Shown piece after piece: positions 34,583-45,730 of a stretch of DNA of 64,000 bases. Below the pieces are notes generated by a model. The model saw nothing but the letters and a program-made list of their open reading frames with translations, was not told the origin of the DNA and did no database searches. Positions within the stretch are counted from its first letter, which is position 1, and the number at the start of each line of letters is the position of its first letter. The DNA is taken from contig FJOG01000004.1 of assembly GCA_900073065.1 (NCBI GenBank), positions 1,044,985 through 1,108,984 of the forward strand, in the 5' to 3' direction. This DNA is from Phialocephala subalpina. Its lineage: Eukaryota > Ascomycota > Leotiomycetes > Helotiales > Mollisiaceae. A program made the translations under genes and the position numbers.

Positions 34583-34782
34583 CCTGACTCCACACCCTTG
34601 CACCCCTCTAAGCACTCTTCGTGCCTCCCCCACCTGTCTGCAGGGTACCAAGGAGACCGGTCGCACTAGTCAGCGCGAGAACCGAAGCATAAGAGCCTGG
34701 GGCGCCATCCGTCGGAATGTCTTCATACTCAGACCTCCTCCAAGGTACGCATCATCACCAAGGAGACCTCATACCGCCAAAA

Positions 34783-36167
34783 ATGACGGCTTCGGTTTTT
34801 GCAGTTCCTGTAAGTTTGGCTCTTTTGATTTTTCTGTGTTGTTTTGGAGGCCCCGAGTGGTGTTTCGCGCCCCTCACCTGCCTCCCGTCTGTAATTATTT
34901 CGGGAAATGCCAGACTAACTCGTTGAAGGTCTTCTTTGTCGTCTTCAGAGAGACAATTGAGACAGTGATCGTAGTATCAGTCTTGCTCGCCTTCCTGAAG
35001 CAGACTCTTGATGGTCCTCAACGCGATGTAAAGACGTACAAGAAGCTTGTCAAACAGGTATGATCTCTCCTCTGGAAGCCGACATTCGCACTAACATTCT
35101 CCAAGGTCTGGCTGGGCGCAATCCTCGGTCTCCTCATCTGTCTCATCGTCGGCGCCGGTATCATTGCAGTGTTCTATACTAAAGGTAGAGACGCTTGGAC
35201 TCATACTGAGTACTATTGGGAAGGATCCTTTGCATTGGTCGCCGCCATCATCATCGGAATCCTAGGTGCCGCTCTCCTTCGAGTCTCCAAGTTGCAAGAT
35301 AAATGGCGCGTCAAGCTCGCTCTGGCATTGGAATCGCAGCCAGTCACTAGCAGTGGTAAACGAGGTGCATTCAAGCGCTTCTGTGAGAAGTACTGCATGT
35401 TCTTCGTCCCATTCATCACCGTCGTTCGTGAAGGTCTCGAGGCGATCGTCTTCATTGCGGGTGTGTCCTTCTCGTCGCCTGCTACTGCCGTGCCTTTGGC
35501 TGTTGTTGTCGGTTTGATCGCTGGTTGTGCCATTGGATATATCCTGTACAAGTAAGCTTTCAAATCGTGCATTGCGTCCAAACTTCTAACCTTTTCATAG
35601 GGGAGGCGCTTCATCCAAACTCCAGATCTTCCTCGTCGTCTCCACATGTCTCCTCTATCTCGTCGCCGCCGGTCTCTTCTCAAGATCAGTTTGGTACTTC
35701 GAGGCCCAGGATTGGAACAATGCTGTTGGAAGTGATGCCGCCGAATTGGGCGCTGGAGCTGGTTCATATGACATTGACCGAAGTGTCTGGCACGTCAACG
35801 TAAGCCCTTCTCAAATCCTTACATCACCAACAAACACTGACATGATATATAGTTCGGCAACCCAGAACTAAATGGCGGCGGCGGCTGGGGTATCTTCAAC
35901 GCAATCCTCGGCTGGACAAACAGCGCCACCTACGGATCCGTCATCTCATACAACCTCTACTGGCTCTGTGTCATCCTCGGCTTCCTCGCAATGAGATACA
36001 AAGAAGTCAAAGGCCACTGGCCACTCCGCAAGGCCAAGGAAGAGAAAGACGCCCTCTCGAGTGGAAGTCCTAGTCTAGCCGGTAGTGGCGTCTTTGAGAA
36101 ACAGCATGAGGAGAAGAAGACTGTTGAGGCGGTTACTACTGTCCCTGCGAGAACTATCTCGGAGTAG
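34783..36167 (+). CDS. FTR1: High-affinity plasma membrane iron permease
   Basis: Five exons (34783-34809, 34929-35057, 35106-35551, 35601-35799, 35853-36167) sum to 371 aa, the usual Ftr1 length. Two REXXE iron-binding motifs are present: RETIE at residues 16-20 in the first membrane segment and REGLE at about 160-164 in the fourth. About seven membrane segments are seen in total, with a charged cytosolic C-terminal tail. The protein takes Fe(III) produced by Fet3 and moves it into the cell. The start is the ATG directly before TASVFAVP; an upstream in-frame ATG at 34717 would add 22 residues. The first exon is only 27 nt. It is divergent from FET3 and probably co-regulated with it. Confidence 0.97.
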
Positions 36168-37267
36168 AAGGACGATAGACAGGTGATTGGGGGTATGTGA
36201 ATTGAAGACAAAATGGTGATGGTAGATAATTGCATGGGATGATGGCGTTTCGGATTCAATTGGGCTTGGTGGCTGAGTGTTGCAATTATTAGTTTGCACG
36301 CTCTGGTTACACTTTTTTGTGGATAGCTTTGCTTGCGGTGGATTTTGACACCAGAAGATGAACGACAAATGAATAGCGTACAGGAACATAAAAATCAAAA
36401 GGATACCTTTTCCCTAAACAGATCAGACCGTTCTTGTTGTGTGACACGTTGGGTAGAAGCCAGTGTTGTCTTATCAGCGGATGGAACGGACTTAAACACA
36501 CAAGCCGCATACAAGAGAAGGGAAAGCAGGAGTAAATGAGAATTTAAAAGACAGTAATTATGCAACTTTGCAATGGTGTAAAAGTAATTATCCAAGGGTG
36601 TAGGTGGTGTTGTGGTGTGGGAGGTTACAAAAATGCTGAAACCAAAGGTCGAGATTACAATTAGGTGAGCTCTGATTGGTTGAGCTGCTTGGCTAGCCTT
36701 CCCTCTCTTCTGCCCTTAGAACTTTAATCTCTCCATCAGCACCATATCATCTTGACAAGAGCTACAATATGGGGGAAATATCTGAAGAACATCTCAAATT
36801 TTTATTCAATTGCCACGGATGAAGTGGAACTCTCCTATTCTTGCAGGTACCCGACTCTCGGTCTTGCTTGATATGACTCGGTCCCGAAGCTTCACTCTAT
36901 TGGACCCCTCTCCATTTTTAGGGCTGAACAGGGTATCAAAGATGCATTTAGGAGGTTAATTTAAGCTGTTTATTCTCCGACCCAAGACCACGATTTGTGG
37001 TCCCGATGTACTTGGCATTGATCTTGGAGGTAGTTCAATTCTAGAAATATATTCCTCTATCTTGCTCAGACCCACAGCACCACTCCCTCGGGACGTTCAG
37101 AGGATAGACACATCGAAGTACCATCCAGGGACAGTGATCATTACTTAATTTAGAAAACATGATATCTAAAACATCAAGCTGAATAGATATATGATGTACA
37201 TCCAACGCTCCTCGAAGTGTGATTCTAGATTCATTTTCAAAGTACTTCCATTCCCCAGACAGTGTCA
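36168..37267. other. Convergent intergenic region FTR1 / COG8
   Basis: 1.1 kb between two convergent stops. A/T-rich 3' UTR-like sequence at 36180-36600; the rest carries only short meaningless frames. No gene or RNA is recognised. Confidence 0.5.
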
Positions 37268-38692
37268 TCAATGGTCTTTAGCACCAACCATGAGTTCCAA
37301 CCTCCCAGCCAGTACTCTGTGTTTCCGAATAACTTCTACCCATTCCTCAGTCTCTTCTTCTTCTTCGTCCTCAGAGACAGAGGATAAGGAAGCCAGAATC
37401 ATGCTGAAATCACCACCTAGTCTACCCAAACTACCTGCGCAATAAAGGACTTGTGTCAAAAGACTATCTCGACTACTTCTATCCCTAACATTCGGGAGGT
37501 ATTTCCTCAGTGTGTCCTCTAACATGCCGACTAATTGCAAAGGAAAACTCCCCAAAGCACTAGGTAGCGGCATCAACGGATCATCCTCCCCTTTCTTCTC
37601 TTCCCTTCCTAACCCTTTCAACAATGCCTCTTCGTGGCCCGTAGCAGGAGGGAAGATAGACCGATACATAGAAATTATTGCGAAGCTCTGCTCGCGGAAT
37701 ATCTCAATGTAGCGTTTCAAATACCGCTCTGTCTGCTGTCCTCCTTCCCATTTACTCTTCTCTTTCCCTCCAACCTCGTGTAGTCGGACCGTTTCTTGGT
37801 CAGCGAGTTCGCGGAGGGGTTCGAGGGCGTTGAGCATTTGTTGGAGGTTTGCGAGACGGCAGACGAGGAAGAGGGAGCCGAGGCTTCCTTCTCTGCTGGA
37901 TCCTAGATTGGTGCTGGAGTGATGTGTGCTAGATGTGGAAGAGGCAGGCGAAGGGTCGAGTTCGGGCGCTACTCTGCGGAGCCAGGATATTGTTCGCATG
38001 GCGCTGGCTAGTTTGAGGGAGTTGGATTTTAGGCTTGCGATGAGGTTTGTGGCCATGTCTTGCATGGCTTCTTCGGATTGTTTCTCCACGCTGGAGATCA
38101 GCGCTGAGTCGGGGTATAATGCATGTAGACGTCGTATATGGGCATTTAGGTCGAGGGCTGAAGCGTAGTTTAAGGTAGCGGTTGAGGTGCTTGTGTTTGT
38201 AGAGGTAGATGCTGTGTTTGAGGTGGAAATGGCGGATGAGAGAAGGGTGGGTAGGTCGAGGATGTCGGATAGTCGATCGATGTTACGGGATAGCAGTAAG
38301 GCTTTCCGCCGGCGGTCGAGGAGGGCATTTTCTGATCGTGTATTGTAGGTTTCGCTGAAGTGGATAGCTGCATCGTCGAGCTTGGGGAGGGCGTCTCGAA
38401 GAGATGCGGTGGACTGAGCGAGAACAGGTAGGGTCGTGGAAAGGGTCGAGAGGTGTGTCGAGGAGTCTATAATTGCCTTGTGGGAACGTTTGGAGAGCGC
38501 TTGAAGTGATAGGAGCAGAGAGTGTGTAGTCTGCGAGAGAGATTGAGGTTCGATGGTTGTGAGGGATGAGAGGGGCAAGGTGGTCAATCGGTTTAAGTAG
38601 CTGCTGGTATTGGGATCTTTGGAGGATGGTGGAGGCCTGGGAGATGGCGTGTCAAAGTAGGGGACCAGAAGCTCGTACAATGGGTCCGCCAT
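37268..38692 (-). CDS. COG8: Conserved oligomeric Golgi complex subunit 8
   Basis: A single exon of 474 aa begins MADPLYELLVPYFD. The Dor1/COG8 family pattern is clear: an N-terminal YLNRLTTLPLSSL and the helical SLLLSLQALSKRSHKAI. LLDRRRKALLLSRNIDRLSDILDLPTLL and MNALEPLRE-like helices follow, then the QSFAIISMYRSIFP motif. A low-complexity Ser/Thr stretch interrupts the middle. COG8 belongs to lobe B of the COG tethering complex, which guides retrograde vesicles to the Golgi. An upstream in-frame ATG at 38758 would add 22 residues, but the family starts at MAD(P/E). It is divergent from the amidohydrolase gene, with 294 bases between starts. Confidence 0.9.
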   Translation of the reverse strand: MADPLYELLVPYFDTPSPRPPPSSKDPNTSSYLNRLTTLPLSSLTTIEPQSLSQTTHSLLLSLQALSKRSHKAIIDSSTHLSTLSTTLPVLAQSTASLRDALPKLDDAAIHFSETYNTRSENALLDRRRKALLLSRNIDRLSDILDLPTLLSSAISTSNTASTSTNTSTSTATLNYASALDLNAHIRRLHALYPDSALISSVEKQSEEAMQDMATNLIASLKSNSLKLASAMRTISWLRRVAPELDPSPASSTSSTHHSSTNLGSSREGSLGSLFLVCRLANLQQMLNALEPLRELADQETVRLHEVGGKEKSKWEGGQQTERYLKRYIEIFREQSFAIISMYRSIFPPATGHEEALLKGLGREEKKGEDDPLMPLPSALGSFPLQLVGMLEDTLRKYLPNVRDRSSRDSLLTQVLYCAGSLGRLGGDFSMILASLSSVSEDEEEEETEEWVEVIRKHRVLAGRLELMVGAKDH

Positions 38693-38986
38693 TGTTATAA
38701 TAGCCTCCTTCGAGGTTGCGTAGAGAGGTGTATTTCTGAAGCTACCTGGTACTTTCACTAGCTCGTTTTGATAAAGCTCTCGGGAGCGCGGAACAAAGTC
38801 CGAAGGCTAAAATTCAAGATTCCCCTCCTTCACGTGTCTTTACTTTCTTTCCTTCTTCATGATAATCACCTTATTCTAATTGACAACCCGCATTCTTGCG
38901 GCAGCCGCCCATGGTTGCGTCGTCAGTCTTCGATTCGCAGTACTCAAATCCTCAAAAATCCACGTACATCAAGGTCCCAGCTCAAG

Positions 38987-40459
38987 ATGTCGTCATGCAG
39001 CTACGCTTCATCTACTGACAGCGAAGAACTCAACTTCCATGGAGTCTTCGTCGCAGGCAAGCCCGAGAAAACCCAATGGGACATTCGTTGCGAACATGGA
39101 GTTATCAAGTCGATGAAGGAGCACGATGCTTCACAATCTGGCCATGCATCCGGAGGTCTCTTGATCCCATCGCTGTGTCATCCTCATATCCACATTGACA
39201 AAGCCTTTATTCTATCTCACCCGAAGTACGCGGATTTGGAGATTGAGAAGGGTGACTTTGCGGAGGCTATGAGGTTGACAAGTAGGTGGATTTCTTCGTG
39301 TCCTAGTTCCTGATTCTCATAACTGCGCAGGCGAAGCCAAGAAGAGATTTGAGCGCGACGATCTCATGGAGCGTGGACGAGCTCTGATCCAAGAGAGTAT
39401 CAACTTCGGAGTCACCCACATGAGAGCCTTTGTCGAAGTCGATTTGGGAGTTCAGATGAAGTGTCTCGAAGCTGGTCTTGCCCTCAAGGAGGAATTCTCG
39501 GATCGATGCCACGTCCAGATTTGTGTCTTCGCCCAGGACCCTATTGTCTCATATCGAGACAGCGGCCGAGCTATGATGAGATTGCTCGAAAAGGCTGCAA
39601 GCAAACCCGGCGTCGAAGTGTTTGGCAGTACGCCTTATGTCGAGACCAACGGAGATCTTTCGAAGCAGATCGCCAACATCGAGTACGCAATCAAGATAGC
39701 CAAGCGGTACAAGTTGCATCTGGACTTCCACATTGACTACAACCTTGATTCCAGCAAGCAAAGCGCCGTCATGGAAGCTCTGAGATTGTTGCATAAGTGG
39801 AACTGGCCTACAAACTGGAATCTACCAACTTACAGAACCATTGTCTTCGGTCATTGTACCCGACTTACTCTTTTCGATTCTGATCAGTGGAACAATCTTT
39901 CTGAGAAAGTTCGTGGACTACCTGTATCTTTCGTTGGCCTCCCAACGTCTGATATTTTCATGATGGGTAGGCCAAGTGAGGAAGATGAGGGCAGCCAAAG
40001 AGTTAGAGGCACTCTTCAGGTTCTACATGTCATCAGAAAGTACGGCATGAATGCAGTCATTGGTGTCAACAACGTCGGAAACGCCTTCACTCCACAAGGC
40101 AGCTCTGATCCACTCAGTCTCGCGAGTATGGGTGTGGGTTTATATCAGGCGGGCACGAAGCTCGATGCTGACTTGCTATTGGTGAGTTGGACACAGAGCC
40201 GAGGGACTGCATGAATGCTAACAGACCTGTGTAGCAATGCATCTCAAACCGTGCAAAGCTGGCAATGGGCATCGTCGTTTCAACACCTTACGAGATTGAC
40301 ATCGATGTGGGAGATCCAGCGGACTTTGTTGTCTGCGGCGATAAATCAACCACCGGGTCAAAATCATTTAGGTCCCGAAAGGCAATTCAAGACCTCATAT
40401 ACGACCCGGCACCACACAGAGTTACCGTGTACAATGGCAAGGTGGTCAGCAAGGAGTAA
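38987..40459 (+). CDS. Cytosine-deaminase-like amidohydrolase (metal-dependent hydrolase)
   Basis: Three exons (38987-39281, 39331-40181, 40235-40459) give 456 aa. The TIM-barrel amidohydrolase metal sites can be followed: LCHPHIHIDKAF (the HxH pair), LDFHIDYNLD, and IVFGHCTRL. The final metal/proton-shuttle Asp expected in a G-S-D-N context is Asn here (VIGVNNVGNAFTPQG). From memory, this variant is shared by a group of fungal paralogues, so the protein may not be a cytosine deaminase and may have another or no hydrolytic activity. The upstream frame back to 38768 overlaps the COG8 promoter and is ignored. Both introns keep phase. Confidence 0.85.
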
Positions 40460-40971
40460 GGCGGATCCTGTTGTGCTTGGAATTCGCTGGTCATGGCTAT
40501 ACTCTGACTCACGTGGACGCCTGAAGTGCCTATTGCCAACTCACGTGCATATATCAGGCTACAATTGCATCAAGTTGGAGAAGTCATTCTGCGGACTCAG
40601 CTGCATGACTCGATGTAACATAATGGGTAGTATTCTTAATGTATAAAGATAGCTAGCTTCGCACAAAACCATTCCAGTTCATATCAAAAGTTACATGTTC
40701 GTCATTGGAGACTCGACCTGACCCTGACTTGACTCGAGCCCAACAAAAGCGCCCGGCTAAACCAGAAGCGGACTGATACGCTAAGGCTACACGCACGGCG
40801 GGTGTCTTCCTCTTGCATCACTCACTTCCACTGCCTGCGGCCATCCTCGAGCTGCTTCACCTGCAGCACATCACATTTGCGCACTCCTAGTCCTTGGAGT
40901 GCGTGCTACGATAAGGGATACATTCTCCTCCGTCCTAAAATATCCTACTTCTCTACGGACATCCCTCCGCG
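40460..40971. other. Intergenic, promoter of the TLC-domain gene
   Basis: This lies between two genes in the same direction. No further gene is seen. Confidence 0.5.
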
Positions 40972-42101
40972 ATGCACGATCCCATCCCGCCATGGCCCTT
41001 GCTTGCGAAAGCTGTCCAGCCTCTCGCTGATCGCTTCTCCTTCCCTACTCTACCTCTACATATTCACGAAGTCGTCGGATCCTTCCTCGGATACACCTTT
41101 ATCAACATCGTAGTAGCGCCATGGATCTCGACGAAACTGTTCCCGATCCGATATCCCAAGTTGTCCAAAGAGCGAAAGATAAACTGGGACGTCCATGTCG
41201 TTTCGCTCATTCAGAGCACATTCATCAGCTTCCTCGCACTATGGGTGATGCATGCAGATGAGGAGCGCAAGGCTATGGACTGGCAACAACGTGTCTGGGG
41301 ATATACTGGTGCTGCCGGCATGATTCAAGGCATGGCCACGGGATACTTCCTTTGGGATCTGATGGTTACGGTTCAACATGTCAAGGTCTTTGGACTTGGT
41401 ATGCTCGCTCATGCTATCAGCGCGCTGTTGGTTTTTTCATTTGGATTTGTAAGGCCTCTATCTTTCTCAAAGTCCCAAAAGCTAATACAACTTTACAGAG
41501 ACCATTTGTAAACTTCTACGGCTGCACATTCATCCTCTACGAACTCTCCTCCCCTTTCTTAAACTTCCACTGGTTCTTCGACAAGCTTGATATGACCGGC
41601 TCCAAGGCACAACTCTACAATGGGCTCCTGCTGCTCGCCACATTCTTCGGCTGCCGTCTATGCTGGGGAACATATCAATCCGTCCGCGTCTACCAAGATG
41701 TCTGGAATGCCCTTCACCACAAGCCCGCAACAGCAGGTATCAACATCGACGCCTTGAGCAATGGCACAGCATCCGCTCTTGATGCCTCGGCAGGAAAGAG
41801 CGCAGCTCCCATCCACAACGAAATGATGCGCTTCGCAGGCGAAGAGTACGTCCCACTCTGGCTCGCCTTCACATACCTGGGCAGTAACGTTGTCCTCAAT
41901 ACCCTAAACTTCTACTGGTTTGGAAAAATGATCCAAGCCGTCAAGAAGAGGTTCGTACCAGCGAAGGAAGGAAAGAGGAGAGAGAAGCCGATCGTCACTA
42001 GAAGTACAGGGGCAAATGGAAAGAGTAGAGTCGATATCGATGACACGGAGGTCCGAAAGCGAAACATTGTGGTAGATGAGCAGATCGAGGCAATCTCTTG
42101 A
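40972..42101 (+). CDS. TLC (TRAM/LAG1/CLN8) domain membrane protein
   Basis: Two exons (40972-41448, 41499-42101) give 359 aa. About seven membrane segments are present. The TLC block is recognisable from NWDVHVVSLIQSTFIS through GYFLWDLMVTVQHV (a conserved D) and GMLAHAISAL (conserved H) to LYELSSPFLNFHWFFDKL. The last segment (FTYLGSNVVLNTLNFYWFGKMI) is followed by a basic tail. It resembles the TMEM56/TLCD group rather than ceramide synthase, since no Lag1 motif with the HH pair is seen. A role in membrane lipid composition is likely but not shown. The single intron has a clean GTAAGG donor. Confidence 0.9.
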
Positions 42102-43103
42102 TTGCGAAGTTGGGTTTTAGGCCGCATTGTAGTATGTTATCATCAAGGCGAAATGGGGCAAGACAATGACAGTCTTCGTTCGAGTCTCTAGAACTACCTA
42201 CGTAACCACTTGGTGCTATCCGCGTGCATCACGATAACGAGCTGTCATCTGGAAGTCCAGGCACCACGAGGCACACCTCGGCTCATATCCTTGTCTTTGA
42301 TTTTTTGTTGGGAAAGTTTCCAGAATGGGCTGCTTGCATCGGGTGGAATATTGCTTTTGGAGGTGCGCTCCGAGTGGATGCGGGGTAAGAAATGCCCATT
42401 TTGGTAATTCTACGACGGCTGGCCAGGTGCCTGAATGAAAGCGCCCCCTTTGTCTTCGCTTGTGGATTGTATTGTTATTTTCAGTACTACATTGGGATAT
42501 TGAGACTTTACTGTTTGCATCGAAGTAGTGGTTTTCGAAGTTTGTTGCTTTTGGTGGTGGCGCGTTGCGGTTGTACTGTTGCATCTGAATTGAACATTGA
42601 ACTATTGTAGCTGGTTGCATCTTCTGTCTGATGTTTTGATTGAATCCTCGTTGCCGACTTGCTGTTTTCGATTAAATAATGTGCACTTTGTTTTGGTCAT
42701 AATTTCCGAGTCCCTCGAGCAGTCACTCTTGCGGCCGATTCTGCCACGTCAAAATCATCCTTCCTGACAGTAGTTACATCTGTGTGGGGTTTGCGCCACG
42801 TGGCTTTCCAGTGGGTAAAGTACTTGTGGAGGCAGCTAGGGCAGGCAGACCAATTCAATTGCATCCGAACTGGCCCTGGGTTTGGGAAGCAATCTCGGAT
42901 TTCTTCCCAATGACTCTGGGAATCAAACAAGTGGATCGCAGCCGATCAAGTTCCTGAAGCACCATGCGAGGGGTTGATAGACCAGATGGGCGACGAAACC
43001 CGAGGAACCCAAGGAGCCCCCATTTGGTCAGCATACGTCGAAGCCGTTGGGAGACATGATGAGGTACCGTCGTTAGTCCTGGGAATACCCGGACTCCATA
43101 CCC
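42102..43103. other. Unassigned region downstream of the TLC gene
   Basis: A minus-strand frame ending at 42697 (LNWSACPSCLHKYFTHW) looks protein-like but has no ATG and no fitting splice site upstream. I see no other supported feature. Confidence 0.3.
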
Positions 43104-43520
43104 ATGCCCGAGCCAATCCCTCCAATCATGCTCAATCAGAATGGTCCATTTGTAGTCGATCACCTCGACCTGAAAAATGTGCCTGTTGTTCCCGATGCAT
43201 TGCTAGACTTGATCTCCAGGAGCTTTCTGGATCGAGCTCAACGTCCCAGACAGTCGTTGCCTGCCGCTCCAACAGGTGTCTTTGTCGGCTTTCGCAATAA
43301 TGGTCGTCCACAAAAGAATCCTTGGTGGTGGGAGTGCGTGTTTGCCAAATTGGATAAGAGGGGTCGGCTGTACCTACACGCTTATAACTACAATTATCTC
43401 GGCATGCCGCTTACTCCACTGGAGACCTACAGGAATCGAGAAAAACGAGAGGATGTCATTTGGATAGCTAGCTTGAAAGATGCAACATGCAGCAGAGAGA
43501 AGAGTACGTGGCTCATGTGA
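43104..43520 (+). CDS. Hypothetical protein, 138 aa
   Basis: The frame starts MPEPIPPIMLNQNGPF and has a real ATG. Its composition is normal, with a tryptophan-rich patch (KNPWWWECVFAKLD), but I recognise no domain. The minus strand is also open across part of the same stretch, so strand assignment is uncertain. It could be the last exon of a longer gene beginning near 42970. Confidence 0.35.
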   Translation: MPEPIPPIMLNQNGPFVVDHLDLKNVPVVPDALLDLISRSFLDRAQRPRQSLPAAPTGVFVGFRNNGRPQKNPWWWECVFAKLDKRGRLYLHAYNYNYLGMPLTPLETYRNREKREDVIWIASLKDATCSREKSTWLM

Positions 43521-44363
43521 CGAGGAATTGGGACGCGTCAAATGGCGCGCTCTATCATTATCATGGATTCGTCCGAAATGAATTGAGGATGGCGATTTCT
43601 TGCCCCCTTATAGATTCTGAAATGTTATTTTGGTGTTATCGATCATCGTTTGTCTTCATGTCTTCTCTTGAATTTCTTGCTCTGAAGCTTGAACTCCAAT
43701 TTCATGTAAACATTATCGCTTCCCAATCGACATGACGCATTTTGAGACTGCATTCTAGTTGACATGATGACATCGGCTGCGACAAGTGTCTCGGGAAGAT
43801 TACGGAACCGGATAAGAAAAAGGCCTCGAGTGCAAACGTTGATGCGGCAGTGCTGCCTCAAGTTTTGGTAAAGATACTTCTCGGTGATGCCGCTGTGACA
43901 TTGATTTAGTTCGAAAGTCTACAAGAACAGTTATCTCAAGTCTAGTCTTAAGTCATAATATCAATTCTCACACTTCAACAAAGCAAAGCCAGGAGAGCGT
44001 AATATTTCATTTAGTGATGTCATTTCTTGTTTAAATTCTAATGACACGATTAATCTAGTTCCTCCCCGAAGCAAAAAGTCGCAACCGCCAACAAATCAAC
44101 TAAAATAAAACATATTCAACTGCAGCCATATAACACCTCAGATGCTCTGATAAGGGAAAACACTATTATATATAGCCTTAAATCGATATCCTCTCGTCCT
44201 AAGTCATCGGAAGACTATCCAGGCGATCCTAATGCATGACATATATTGTACATCTTTACGAGAATCTTTGGGGATTAATCGATGCCATTCCCGCATTGTC
44301 CGCATCGTAGATAGTATCTGTCATACTGTTAATTTTTTCCCTGTAACCAAGCGGAGTCGCTGC
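43521..44363. other. Gene-free A/T-rich region
   Basis: A/T-rich sequence, especially 43900-44250, between two unassigned genes. No gene or repeat is recognised. Confidence 0.5.
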
Positions 44364-45730
44364 TTACAGAAAAGCTTTCGTCCAATCATGTTCTTGTCCC
44401 CTCATTACTCTCCCGAATACATTGTGCGCTGTTATTCCAGGTACAGCGGGGTTCAGGTTATTGGTTCCGTTTGGGATAGTCAAGTAAATATCAGAGTAGT
44501 GAGCCCTACGATTATTTTGCAAAGTTGTTACAGCTGCAGCAGTGGCGGCCACTGCAGATGATTCACTACCAAATGTCGGGTGAAACCATTCTTTCAGTGC
44601 CATGCATGCTTGTTCTGCGGCCTTGTCACTGCCATACCCTTGAGTCATGCCCAGTAATGGAATGGTGGTGCTATTTGGAGCATTTAAGGTGGCTGCAGCG
44701 ATACCGTTTGCCATCTGCCAAGCTGCACCAATACCTACTGGTACCGCGCATGCGGTCACTGAGCTTTCGTCAGTATCAAACTTTGATGTCCAAAACACTA
44801 GCTCAACCATGAAGGCCTGTGTCAGGAACATTGCGACCGGGTAAACATGTACTTACTTCCTTCATCTAATACCGCGTACCAACACTGCCTAAGACGGTAA
44901 TCCTCAATTAGCTGCCGTCCATCTCCTCCAGCGACTATATCTGCCGCAGATGCCGCAGCAACTTCTGTTGGTACTGAGCCTACAGGTGCTGGTACTGCCA
45001 CGTTGCCCGCTGTTCTAACCCTGATGTGGATATACAAATTCATAGATGGGTTCAAAAAAGCTGCTTCCGTTAGTCAACGAAGGTCATGATTGAAACTGAC
45101 TTACAAGGCATAGATCGGGCAGTGCGCACCGGTAGGGCAGCAGCAGCGAGCCTCCACGTTTCATAAGGGCCAACCACTGCGCCACCAATAACAAACCCAC
45201 GACCTGCGCCATTCGCAACATGCATTGCTTCGTCGGGCCTTGTGCTGTTTCTATCTACAGTTCTAGCAGCATTGGTTTCAATCACGCATGCCTTCGAAGG
45301 AGCACTAGTCAGCCTACTTACTATTATGGTAAGGAGAGATTGATCCGAAGGTCAATTTAGATTGTAGGCCTGCCACGTAACATGGAGGCAGTTAAGGTTC
45401 CTATCAAAGGATGGAACTTACGTGGGCTGGCTGATCAATTGCTTTAGTCTAGCGCAAATGGAATCTTGTCTGGTGTCCTGGCCCTTGCTGATCGGCTAGG
45501 CGGGGCCAACAACCCTGTGCTATCAGTAAGTCTGGGCGGTTGAAGTAAGGTCCCGGAGCAGGCCATGGCGCATGGATACCATCCCTTGGTACACCACCCT
45601 TTGGTGTCGCGTAGATCCCGTCAACATTTCGAATTGGCCCCCTGACTGATGCCCAGCGTCTGTCGAAAGCTGCGGTACGTAAACCGGCAGCCGCAAGTTG
45701 AGGCCCATCGCCATTGACCTGAGCTGCCAT
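44364..45730 (-). CDS. Multi-exon gene of unknown function
   Basis: Three 3' exons join cleanly on the minus strand: 45304-45105, 45060-44857 and 44797-44364. They have GTAAGT donors, TGACTAAC/CTGAC branch sites and consistent phase. They encode about 280 residues rich in Ala, Gly, Thr and Asn, with no signal peptide, membrane segment or domain I recognise. Recurring features are RGFVIGGAVVGPYETW, the Ala-rich EVAAASAADIV and a C-terminus NVFGRVMRGQEHDWTKAFL. A further exon probably starts MAAQVNGDGPQ at 45730, but its 3' splice could not be resolved because the frame meets a TAG at about 45449. The splice signals argue for an expressed host-type gene; the function is unknown. Confidence 0.5.

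Larger units (their letters stand above)
32831..34782. promoter_or_regulatory. Shared divergent FET3/FTR1 promoter
   Basis: The two start codons face away from each other across 1,952 bases. The interval has no credible gene but holds five exact ATCWGATAA sites (listed separately) and near-matches at 33154-33162 and 34553-34561. A 14-base direct repeat lies about 100 bases upstream of FET3. Layout and sites suggest joint iron-repressed control by an SreA/Sre1-type GATA factor; that is inference from known fungal systems. Confidence 0.8.

Noticed and set aside
32831..34782. Possible genes inside the FET3/FTR1 interval (33464-33988, 33016-33512)
   Set aside because: Frames lack homology, overlap each other on both strands and lie among conserved-looking regulatory sites.
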